From contig CM032125.1 of the NCBI GenBank assembly GCA_018894105.1, forward strand, positions 33,837,032 through 33,901,031: DNA of 64,000 bases. Direction: 5' to 3'. Position 1 is the stretch's first letter, and each line of letters begins with the position of its first letter. The position numbers and the translations under genes are program-made. Source of the DNA: Jacaranda mimosifolia. Its lineage: Eukaryota; Streptophyta; Magnoliopsida; Lamiales; Bignoniaceae. Below are positions 12,583 to 22,010 of the stretch, in pieces. The notes beneath the pieces were generated by a model. It was not told where the DNA came from. It did no database searches and saw only the letters and a list, made by a program, of their open reading frames with translations.

Positions 12583-13540
12583 TTTTGGGTCCCACTTCTC
12601 CACATGGTGATTGTGTGGTGATAAAGCTCCGTTTCTTGACAATATTGGGTCCCACTACTCCACATGGGGTTAATTAATTTAACAATGGAGAGGGCAAAGT
12701 CAGCCAACTCCAACTCAACACACACTCCACATGGTGACAGTGTGGTGATGAGCTCAATTTTTGACGATATTGGGTCCCACTTCTGGTGTACGGCTGTACG
12801 CTAATTGTGAATACTCCCAATGACTATCATTGTTCACAATATTGGGTCCCACGTATGAAAAATTAATATGCTTATTTTGTTTTGGTTAATTAATTTAACA
12901 ATGGAGAGGGCAAAGTGAGCCAACTCCAACTCAACACACTCGATAATGTAAACTGGTGACCACTTAATTGTGTTAATGGGCTTTCTTGGTAACAAGCAAA
13001 ATATGTGAGGAACATATTATATATATTATTAATAAAGTATCAATTTTTTTTTGGATGTAATTTTGAATCATTCCTCTGAAATGTCTTTATTTTTTTACCT
13101 TTAATGCTCACAACTAAATAAATGCCATTCATCTTTTTTTTTTTTATTTATCCTAAAAATACCTTGAGAAAATTAAAAATTATACTTACATATAAAATGA
13201 ATGTTTTATTTATTTTAAATGATAAAAAATTTAGCAGATACATTGAGTATGTCAAATTTATTAGTCATAGATAATTTTCATATTTCTATGAGCAAATTAA
13301 TGCACATAAAACATTTAATTTTTATATCTTTGAATAAAGTGATTTAATCCCAAATATATAAAAGAATTTAATTTACTTGAGCTAATTAAATTTCAAAGGA
13401 TCACGATTAGAAACGAAGCGGGCCCAAAGGCTTCTAAATTCTAAACTTCTCCATACATACTGTATACTGATGATGAGTAAGTGCCATTTCTTCACAATAT
13501 TGGGTCCTACTCTCCACAGACCCATTATATTGGGTCCCAT
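12583..13540. promoter_or_regulatory. Array of TTGGGTCCCAC motifs (TCP-type sites)
   Basis: The core GGTCCCAC occurs at 12588-12595, 12648-12655, 12773-12780 and 12845-12852. Degenerate forms occur near 12560 (GGTCTCAG), 13503-13510 (GGTCCTAC) and 13533-13540 (GGTCCCAT). GGNCCCAC is the consensus recognised by class I TCP transcription factors. Several sites are followed by CTCCACATGG and GTGTGGTGAT. A block containing TTAATTAATTTAACAATGG is duplicated (about 12669-12722 and 12889-12941), so the array grew by local duplication. It lies 0.2-1.2 kb upstream of the 13735 gene. Binding is inferred from the motif only. Confidence 0.5.
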
Positions 13541-13734
13541 GTGTTCACACAACATCACAATACTGTGTGTAGAATCTAAAAACTTTTTGGTGGATCTTAC
13601 ACTGAAGGTTGTGTGTGCATGTGTGTGTAGATTCTGAAAATCTTTACGTACGTAAATCACAGAAAAATCCTGTCGGTCAATCCAAACAGCAAATGTTAAT
13701 TTGCCCAACCCCTCGTTGTTTAAATTGAGCAGCG

Positions 13735-14361
13735 ATGGCCTTTAAATCCCACCCCACTTACATCTACAAAATATATATGGCTGCCCAATATCTCAACTCT
13801 CTGAAACAAAACATGGAAAAATTAGCAGCAGCAGCGGTAGCTCTTCCACTCCAACTCCTTAAACGCCACGTCCCACCGCCTGATCTTCCAGACATAGAGA
13901 GTGGTGGGCAGCCTCTGCCACCCGCCCGACCACCGACCTCCGATGGTCTTCCTCCTCGACAGCCACTTTACCTCCAATCCAATTATAAATTTTCAGCCAT
14001 TCTTCTTAACCTCTGCTTTACATCAGCATTGGACTCCTTGCTTCTATTTCTCCAGTTGCAAATTGAGCAAAAACATCTTCTTCACTTCCCCCTCTCCTTT
14101 CACTTCTTCTCCCTCGCCATCGCTTGTGCTTTCGCCACCACTTTTCTCGAGAAATTCATCACCATCGGCGGCCCGGAGACTAAATTGTCCGCCCTGCTCA
14201 GGCAAATCGGAATAGCCTTTTTCGCCGCAGCATTCTTTCTCGCAATTGTGATCCCCTCACCGATGTGGCTAAGGATTATAGTCTCCGCCATTTTCTTCTT
14301 CGCAGCACTGGTTGTCGCCGTTGTTAACAAATATTGCCAATGCTTCGGTGGAAGCAACTAG
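13735..14361 (+). CDS. Predicted four-helix integral membrane protein, family not recognised
   Basis: This single-exon frame encodes 208 residues. The N-terminal third is soluble: an Ala/Leu-rich segment near residues 28-42, then a proline-rich linker (about 46-76) containing PPPDLPDIESGG. Four hydrophobic segments follow at about 86-108, 118-138, 156-174 and 178-197, with a short cysteine-containing tail ending CQCFGGSN. Codon use is richer in GC than the surroundings, which supports real coding. The last two helices, separated by PSPMW, resemble paired transmembrane segments of plant membrane proteins, but I do not recognise the family and assign no function. The start is uncertain: ATGs at 13777 and 13813 are alternatives, and the second (MEKLAAAAV) would give a cleaner cytosolic N-terminus. 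The upstream GGTCCCAC array may regulate it. Confidence 0.65.
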   Translation: MAFKSHPTYIYKIYMAAQYLNSLKQNMEKLAAAAVALPLQLLKRHVPPPDLPDIESGGQPLPPARPPTSDGLPPRQPLYLQSNYKFSAILLNLCFTSALDSLLLFLQLQIEQKHLLHFPLSFHFFSLAIACAFATTFLEKFITIGGPETKLSALLRQIGIAFFAAAFFLAIVIPSPMWLRIIVSAIFFFAALVVAVVNKYCQCFGGSN

Positions 14362-14640
14362 CCCGCCGTCTCTGTCGATGAATTTTCTGCAAATGCTGAG
14401 TATTGCATGCTGCCATGCACGGATACTGGTTACTGGCACTTTGGGGGAAAGAAAAATAAAAAAGCCATTACCTTTTCTGGTAATTTTTGTAACTGTGAGG
14501 TAGTTAGTGTTACTGTTGTAGTGTTTTTCTTTTTTCAGTTATGGACTTGTGATTGAAAAATTAAGGCATACCCTTAATTTTTAGGAAGACAAGTGATATG
14601 CTACAGTGCAAGTGCCGTTGTCTTTAGGTGTGAGGTTTTT

Positions 14641-14853
14641 GACTTTTTTATAAAAATATTGTAAAAAAAAAAAAAATTACAAAAATATGGCACTATTTAC
14701 GACTTTTACATTTTTATAGTAAGTTGCAGTCACAGACTGCAACTTTCAACAGTAATGAACAGTTACTGTTGAAAGTTGCAGTCTGTAACTGCAACTTTCA
14801 ACAGTATCACTGTTCATTGCTACAGTAATAAACAGTGATATTGTTCACAATAA

Positions 14854-14886
<33 letters not shown>

Positions 14887-15209
14887 CATAAATTATTTTA
14901 GGGTTTGTTCTCCTATATTTTGAAAAAATATTTTTTAGCCCCCAAAAATATTTTAAAATGCACTACATTCTTCAATTTTTTTTCCAAAATACTCTGATTT
15001 TTTATCAAAAAAATTCTATTATAATGCATCCAAAAATCCTACACCCCAAAAATCACACCTATCATCTCATTTTCTGATTACATCTTGCATATCAACCATT
15101 CATTTCTTCGCTTATATATACATATGTATACACACACATATATTTTACATATATAAAAATATTAAAATTTTGCCTTTTAAAAAATTCTAAGACTTATATT
15201 TACCGAAAA
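14641..15209 (+). repeat. Left terminal inverted repeat of the PMD-MULE
   Basis: It is about 570 bp and pairs with 17946-18464. A subterminal zone (14725-14850) is itself foldback DNA: alternating copies of GTTGCAGTC...GACTGCAAC and CTGTTGAAAG...CTTTCAACAG. The left copy carries extra units of this motif compared with the right copy, which explains the length difference. It then runs through a poly-T/TG tract (14853-14886) into a block ending TTTACCGAAAA. Confidence 0.85.
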
Positions 15210-15296
15210 AATATTTAATGTAATAATTAATTAAAAATACTAAATGCCTTATTAATTTTTTTAAAAAGTTATTCTAAATTTTTATAAAGGTACATC

Positions 15297-15622
15297 ACTA
15301 ACTAATAAAGCTATCTCACTAACTAATAAAGCTATCTCACTAACGAATAAAGTTATATCACTAATTAATAAAACTAACTCACTAACTAACAAAGCTATCT
15401 CACTAACTAATAAAGCCATCTCACTAATTAATAAATTTATCTCACTAAGTAATGAAGCTATCTCACTAATTAATAAAGCTATCTCACTAGCTAATAAAGC
15501 TATATCACTAACTAACAAAGCTATCTCACTAAGTAAAGATATCTCACAAACTAATAAAGCTATCTTACTAACCAATAAAGCTATCTCACTAACTAATAAA
15601 GCTATCTTACTAACTAAAACTA
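15297..15622. repeat. 21-bp minisatellite, about 15 copies
   Basis: The unit is close to CTAATAAAGCTATCTCACTAA and is repeated about 15 times with point changes and one short unit near 15535. Because 21 is a multiple of three, the minus strand stays open (15282-15692) and would encode a LLVSEIA heptad repeat. That frame is best read as a by-product of the repeat: I see no promoter or homologous protein. It lies between the left TIR and the 3' end of the PMD gene. The PMD-MULE at 56691 has a different AT-rich repeat in its interior. Confidence 0.85.
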
Positions 15623-15939
15623 TCTTCTCAACAATAACCATATGAGACGAGAAGACAACGAGCACGTCGCATTGATGAAGTTTGAAATGCACAACAAGGC
15701 CCTGGAAGACTCAATACCTAGCGCTTTTGTATGATGTCTTTGTAATTTATATGTCTATTTTTTAGTACTTATTATTGTGCAAGTTCATTGTTACATATTT
15801 TGCATGCTTTGTTACTTATTTTGTGGAACCATTATTTACTGTCGTTATCATGATCCTAATTCAAAGCATATAAATATAATTTTATAATTTGTATTTTATG
15901 AATCAATAGTACTGGTATACAATATTCTAAAAGGTATTC

Positions 15940-17911
15940 CTAATAATGTCCTCCAGTGCCACATGCTCGGCGTTGCCGATGCCTTCTTGGCCGTCGTGGC
16001 CTTTCATCATGTGTATCATCATGTGACTCACGATGGCTCGGACCAGCCTCATGGTCATCACGATGATCCGTACTATCTATAAAAGGTAATGGCGAGATAT
16101 GAAATGAGTGGCGTGCTGGTGTTGAATAATCATACTCCGTTGTTCCCCATCCTAAACCAAGATCAGTAGCTACTAGTTCTGATACAGACTGTCTTCTTGT
16201 TGACATATATGGTGGTATAGGCGTTAATTCCGGATCTCCTGGGGGTTGACATTCGTCTCTGTCGTCAAACAAGTTATGCAGCCTATGAACAGGACCTCCC
16301 ACGTCACTAACACCACCTGACCTAAAAGAATGAGCATCATCATCAGTCGTGTTGTTGGATCTAATGCTGCGTCTCCTCCTTCTCGTATGTGTACTACCAC
16401 TGAGTTCTTGTTGTTGAGGGACTTGGCTGGGAAAGCATTGTCTAGATGCCAACTGATGAACGTTATCAGCAATTAATCGATGATCATTCCTCATCTGAAT
16501 GAAGTCCATAACCTCAGCATCATCGGCAATAGAATCACAACTGATAATCAAATTGTGCATTTGATCTGTCTAGAAAAAATATAAGCGCATCATAATGTTA
16601 AGTATCATTTAAACTGATGAAGGATGTATTCTATGATTACTATACATACCACATATTGCCAAGCGCGTGGATCCTCTGGATGGTACCCCGTTCGTGTGTT
16701 CTCATATGATGGACCTATTAGTCGACGTGTAATTCGATCATACCATAACATATATCCACTTTCCATAGTGATTGATCCGACAATAGGAGGCCCATGCACA
16801 ATAAGCTGCTCTCTGTTACCCCATTGACCAACATAATTCATGTGATAAATAGACCAATCTTGTCCAGGATGACCTCTACGTGATACGTCATGTAATGTTG
16901 AACCTCTTTCAGCCGGTGGTGGAGGAATATGTTGTCGCATACCAAATTGCCTAAGCACTCGTTCTGGATGATGCATCTCAATTATAGCAAAGTTGATTAA
17001 TGGACACGATGCAGTCCAAAGCCTCGGGGCACACTGGACTGGCAAGGTTTGAATGTCTTGGATCGGATCATATGGTTGCCATATAAACTGCATACAAATG
17101 TATTGAGTCATATTTACATAGATAAATAACGTATCAGAATATTTGATGTAACAAGTATTATTCATATGGTTGTTTTTTACCTCATTTGCCGACATTCTAT
17201 CAAGCATATCTCTTATGATTCGTACAGAGTGACTTGCTGTTTGCGTGAAGGAATTATAATACCACCACCTAAAAATCCATTATGTGGGGTGTTAATACAA
17301 CAATTTATATTATCCATATACACAGAAAAATGTTGCATGAAAATGTTAATAAACTATAACATATATTATCTTACCGAGCACCATATGGAGGAATTGGCAG
17401 TCCATCAACTACTTCTGGAGCTTCATTGTGATCGACACGAGAACTTAATCTTATAGGTGTCAATGTTGTAATGCGTGACCACGCCCAAATCTACAATTAA
17501 TAATTTTTTAAGAGTCATACCTAATTGCTAGAATTAACATAAAGGCAAAATAATACTACTTTACCTGTAACAACTGCATCGCTCCACCAATATTTGATCT
17601 TCCTCTACGTGATGCAGTGCAGAGCTCACGATACATGAACGATAAAACTGCGCTACCCCAACTAAAGTTACGGACTTCATAGATTTGCTCCATATGTTGT
17701 AAGTAAACCAATGATATTGCAGAACCTGATGAGCTTGGGCACATAAGACCTCCAAGAAGTATCAATGCACAAACACGTGCGTATTATTGGACCTCCAAAA
17801 TTGTGCTATGATCCGTAATTCTATTATTATGTACATGGTTTGTAAGAGCAGTAAGATGAAGCTGTGACCCCCTAAGGTCTTGCTCATTCGGAATAAATCC
17901 AAGATAACATT
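15940..17911 (-). pseudogene. Plant mobile domain (PMD, MAIN-like) gene, 5'-truncated
   Basis: Read on the minus strand, five exons with GT-AG borders can be placed: partial exon 1 17911-17565, exon 2 17490-17375, exon 3 17268-17181, exon 4 17087-16650, exon 5 16569-15940. Exons 2-5 join in phase into 424 open codons. Exon 4 holds the PMD core (FIWQPYDP, PLINFAIIEMHHPERVLRQFG, DWSIYH, YMLWYDRITR). Exon 5 is a polar, Arg/His-rich tail ending CGTGGHY. Exon 1 starts abruptly, losing about 150 N-terminal residues present in the 58968 copy, and has one in-frame TAA at 17784-17786. PMD proteins (MAIN/MAIL1 in Arabidopsis) act in silencing and genome stability, and the domain is spread by transposons. 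Truncation makes it a probable pseudogene, but selection on exons 2-5 cannot be ruled out. Confidence 0.8.
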
Positions 17912-17945
17912 TTTTAAAAGGCAAAATAATCCAAGATAAATCCAC

Positions 17946-18270
17946 TTTTCGGTAAATATAAGTCTTAGAATTTTTTAAAAGGCAAAATTTTAATATTTTT
18001 ATATGTGTAAAATATATGTGTGTGTGTATACATATGTATATATAAGTGAAGAAATGAATGGTTGATATGCAAGATGTAATCAGAAAATGAGATGATATGT
18101 GTGATTTTTGGGGTGTAGGATTTTTGGATGCATTATAATAGAATTTTTTTGATAAAAAATCAGAGTATTTTGGAAAAAAAATTGAAGAATGTAGTGCATT
18201 TTAAAATATTTTTGGGGGCTAAAAAATATTTTTTCAAAATATAGGAGAACAAACCCTAAAATAATTTATG

Positions 18271-18302
<32 letters not shown>

Positions 18303-18464
18303 TTATTGTGAACAGTATCACTGTTCATTACTGTAGCAATGAACAGTAATACTGTTGAAAGTTGCAGTCTGTAACTGCAACTTACTATAAAAATGTAAAA
18401 GTCGTGAATAGTGCCATATTTTTGTAATTTTTTTTTTTTTTTACAATATTTTTATAAAAAAGTC
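17946..18464 (-). repeat. Right terminal inverted repeat of the PMD-MULE
   Basis: It is the reverse complement of 14641-15209 with few changes, including the GTTGCAGTCTGTAACTGCAAC foldback and the long poly-A/CA tract at 18265-18302. Just inside it, 17892-17945 and 17970-17990 share duplicated short blocks (TTTTTTAAAAGGCAAAAT twice, AATCCAAGATAA twice). This looks like filler DNA at the deletion that removed the PMD 5' end and the transposase. Confidence 0.8.
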
Positions 18465-19209
18465 CAATATTGCATTAACTGACATAGTACAATTTTTTTT
18501 TCATTTTTTTTTAGTTAAAAAAAGTAGCTTATCTCTCCACATTTAAAAATTTTGTATATGTCTCTATCTCTGATCATGTGAAAGAATTAAATAATAAGAA
18601 TTATAGTACAAAAATAATAAAATTTATAGGACGCTAATTTGACGTAATTTCTATATTTTCATACAAAATTGTGGATCATATATACACAATATATATTTAT
18701 GAAATAAAATATAAATTAAAATAAAAAATAAAAAATATGACTAGACAATACGAAACAGAACAGAAATGGATACAACCAATTAAAAAAAATACCGATTCTT
18801 GAGAATCCAAATATAATTATTTTAAAATTATTAAACAAAAGAATATCCCAAATGCAAACAAACTTTTTAAAAAGAAAAGTCAACATTTGTTCTTGCTAAG
18901 AAAATGACAGGAAAAAAAGAGGGAGGCCGAATAAGTTGTAATCACGCGGGCTCCCCTTTTTTATCAAGTTTAAAAAAGAAAAAGAAGAAAAATAAATAGA
19001 CCAATCAAGAATCAACAGAGACTCCAATGGCGACGCCCAGACGCCCCCGTCAATACAATTCCTGGGAAATATCTCTTACTTGACTTGGCAAATTTTCCAC
19101 CAAGTTTTTTGGCTTTATTACATATTTTTAATATCTCTATACTTTATTTGGCACATTTTCCACCAATTTTTTTTTCGCTTTATTATATTTTTTAATTTAT
19201 TTTTCCTCA

Positions 19210-19288
19210 CATGCAAAGTATTATAAATTGTTGAGCTAAGAGTCCAGCTCCTTCCCATTTACGAGGAAAAACGTTGCATGCAATTCCA
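19210..19288 (+). promoter_or_regulatory. Putative core promoter of the first PLAT gene
   Basis: A TATA-like TTATAAATT lies at 19221-19229, about 60 bp before the ATG. Two CATGCA words (19210-19215 and 19277-19282) match the RY element seen in many seed-expressed plant genes. The same layout is largely kept in the paralogue at 50260-50334. RY function is inferred from the motif only. Confidence 0.4.
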
Positions 19289-19922
19289 ATGGCAGCCAAC
19301 CGCCTCTTTTTCCATCTCCTCATCCTTGCCTCCATCTTCATCATCTGTAGATCTGTAAGCATTTCTTTCTTCAATCACATCTCATAACTATCAAATTCAA
19401 ATTTCATACGTTTAAGTTTGTGCATATTTTTGAAGTTTTCCTGCTCAAATTGTGGGGAAATTGCAGGATGAAGCAGATTGTGTTTACACGGTGTATGTGA
19501 AGACGAGCTCATTTCCAGGGGAAGGGACAGGGTCTGACATCAGCTTAAGTCTGTACGATGCAAATACTGATAGAATTAGTATCGACAATTTGGTGTCGTG
19601 GGGCGGGATTATGGGCCCGGACCACGAGTACTTTGACCATGGAAGCATTGATATCTTTAGCGGACGAGGCACGTGTTTGAATGAGACTGTTTGTAAGATG
19701 AACCTCACCATTAGCGGAACGGGTTTTCCTCCCACGTGGCGCTGTGAATACGTCGATGTGACCACCGCTAGGCTTGACCAGAATTGTTCTGAGATACATT
19801 TCAACGTGGATCAATGGCTACTGCCGCTGATTGAACCCACTATCATCAGGGACTACTGTTCGGTTGATGGCAAGAAGCGTGTGATGCATGGTTCGAAATT
19901 GCCTCTGTTTTCCGTGGTGTAG
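19289..19922 (+). CDS. PLAT/LH2-domain secreted protein, copy 1
   Basis: Two exons, 19289-19354 and 19467-19922, separated by a 112-bp GT-AG intron, encode 173 residues. Residues 1-22 (MAANRLFFHLLILASIFIICRS) are a typical signal peptide and make up exactly exon 1. Residues 23 to about 150 form one PLAT/LH2 beta-sandwich of the plant stress type: DCVYTVYVKT, GTGSDISLSLYDA, NLVSWGGIMGPDHEYF, GSIDIFSGRGTC and YVDVTTA match the Arabidopsis PLAT1/PLAT2 family, ER or apoplast proteins linked to abiotic stress. Four or more cysteines suggest disulfides, and NET and NLT are possible N-glycosylation sites. The family's usual length is about 180 residues, so the protein is complete. The start is fixed by the signal peptide and the in-phase splice. 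Its tandem paralogue is at 50335. Confidence 0.93.
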
Positions 19923-20073
19923 AAGATCTTTGGGCTCTATTAGGGTCGGAGATCCGGCCTGTATGTTTGTGGGCTTTCATCTCTATTTGAACTTTCTATT
20001 ACTTAAGTGTTATTCCCTATAGTGTGAATGCTGTATATATAATAAGATGACCAAATAAATGGGGAAGTACTGT

Positions 20074-20097
20074 GATGCCCTTTTTGTTTAGGGCATC
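20074..20097 (+). terminator. GATGCCC/GGGCATC hairpin in the 3' region of PLAT copy 1
   Basis: An inverted repeat GATGCCC-GGGCATC lies about 150 bp after the stop, followed by AATGAATAAAATGAA, a plausible polyadenylation signal. The arms are kept in the second copy although the loop differs. Whether it forms in RNA or affects 3' processing is unknown. Confidence 0.35.
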
Positions 20098-20406
20098 ATC
20101 ATGTTTTAATGAATAAAATGAATTTATTTTCTTGAAGTATCTTCCTTTTCTTTCTTTTTTCCTTTTTTTTTGCTTTATTGAATTCAAAAATCATTTTTTT
20201 GTTAATACAAATTGAGTTAATGGCTCCTCCATTGAATTTTACTTTTTATGCTTGTATAATGTTGAGCTTTAGAGCCATGGCCATATTTGATTCAAAATAT
20301 TAAAACTAGTGAAAATTTGAATATGAGGTGATTAAAATAAGATTAATAAATTTATTATACTATTTGAAATTAAAAATTGAACTATTAACTTGCCACTTAA
20401 ATCTCT

Positions 20407-21730
20407 GGGTCTGTTTTTTAGCATTTTGGTTGTTTTCTAGAAAATATTTTGGGAGAATGGGTTTTTGGGAAAAAAATTGAAAAATGTGCCAAGTGTTCTT
20501 TTGTGTTTTGAGAAAACATAAAAAATGAACTGAGAATAAGTTGTTTGTTATTTTGTGTTTTGAAGAGAAACAAATTTACTATAAATGTCAAATCAATTAG
20601 TTTTTTATTGAGTTTGTAGGATAAAAGTGATTTTTTTATTGTGTGAGTATATATTTATAGATGGATATGTGTGTGTGTGTATATGTGAGTAATGATTGAT
20701 ATATGATTGTAATAAAATGATGTTTAATTAATTTAATTGACGATTTATTTTAAAATTTATATTTTTATAAATTTAACATTAGTAAATGATGTATTATTTG
20801 GAAGAAAATATTTAATAATAAATATTAATTATTTGCAAAATCATAATTATATCTTAAATATAAAAAATTGACTTACATCATAATTGTTAATATCGGCTTT
20901 ATAAAAAAATATTAATTATTGTACATTAATTATAAACTAATTAATTACTATTTATTAAATAAACTATAATTATTTAACTATTTATTATTTATGATTTATG
21001 TATAAATAAACTTAGTTATTGATTTAAATATAATAATTTATTTAATAATTTTTATATATTTAATACTTAATAACAATTCATCAAATTAAATAAAAAAATA
21101 ATTTTATATTATATGAAATTAAGTCTTCTTAAATTATTTATTAAATAAGTAAATATAATATTCAATTATATGTGAAATAAGAAACATAATTAATATATAA
21201 ATAATAATTTAATTAAATAATTGAATAAATAAATTCAATTAATTTAATATCTTATTTAATTACTGTAACTCATTGTTTGATTATACATTATTTAGTAAAT
21301 AAATTATTTAGTAAGAATCAAATTATTTTTGTTTAAATTTAATTAATTTTCTCAAAAATTACTTTAATTATATTAATATTAATTTATTAAACATAATAAT
21401 TATTAAATAAGTATCACACTATAATTAAATTTTTTATTATAATTCTAAATAAATGTGAAGATTAAGATTTAAAGAATATTAATTTTTTTAAAAAGATTAA
21501 TTTATTTATTATATGAAATTAAAAAAATCTTAAGTTTAAATATTAAATATAACAAAAATATTATTTTATTAATAAGTAATTTAATTAATTTCATATGTTA
21601 TTTAGTACTAATATAAATAATATTTAATTAAATTTAATTATTTTTTGATAATTAATTTAATTAAATATATAAACATGAGTTTTAGAATTTTATAACTAGT
21701 AAAATTTTAATATTTTCATATATGTATGTA

Positions 21731-21768
<38 letters not shown>

Positions 21769-22010
21769 AGTGAAGTAAGAGAGAGAGAGACTGAGAGAAA
21801 TGAAAGAGTGATGTGAAATGTAGAGTGAAAAAATTAGAGAATAGGTATGGTTCGTAGGGTGTAAGATATTTTGAGATTGTTTTGGGAGGGGTTTATTGGG
21901 TTTTTTTTTTTTTTTTGTATTTTAGGAGAATGATTGAAGAATGTGTACAATTGTTTTGTATTTGTTTTGAGAATTGGAAAATGTTCTAGCAAAATGCTAA
22001 GAACATAGCC
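20407..22010. mobile_element. 1.6-kb AT-rich TIR element inserted in copy A only
   Basis: The left tip GGGTCTGTTTTTTAGCATTTTG pairs with the reverse complement of the right tip, GGCTATGTTCTTAGCATTTTG. The paralogous position at about 51472-51480 in copy B runs straight from CCACTGAAATTTCT to ATTAATCGCG, an empty site. The interior is AT-rich and non-coding with a TG microsatellite (about 21737-21764). The target duplication seems short (about 3 bp, TCT/TTT), so the superfamily is uncertain (PIF/Harbinger or CACTA-like). Subterminal sequence resembles the elements at 5530-5700 and 30418-30930. Confidence 0.7.

Larger units (their letters stand above)
14641..18464. mobile_element. MULE derivative carrying a PMD gene, long TIRs
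   Basis: The element is bounded by long inverted repeats. The left tip GACTTTTTTATAAAAATATT equals the reverse complement of the right tip. Between them lie a 21-bp minisatellite and a truncated plant mobile domain gene on the minus strand; no transposase remains. The same TIR and gene occur in the transposase-bearing element starting near 56691, which identifies this as a Mutator-like relative. No convincing 9-11-bp target duplication is visible: the left flank is GTGAGGTTTTT and the right flank CAATATTGC. The right tip falls within a few bases of the boundary of the segmental duplication. Confidence 0.8.

Noticed and set aside
15297..15622. CRISPR-like periodicity
   Set aside because: The units are contiguous 21-bp repeats without spacers, in plant nuclear DNA.
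15282..15692. Minus-strand frame with regular heptads
   Set aside because: Explained by the 21-bp minisatellite; no initiation context or homologue seen. Kept only as a repeat.
19484..19804. Antisense open frames opposite the PLAT exon (also at 50560-50965)
   Set aside because: They mirror the PLAT coding exon and lack independent signals.
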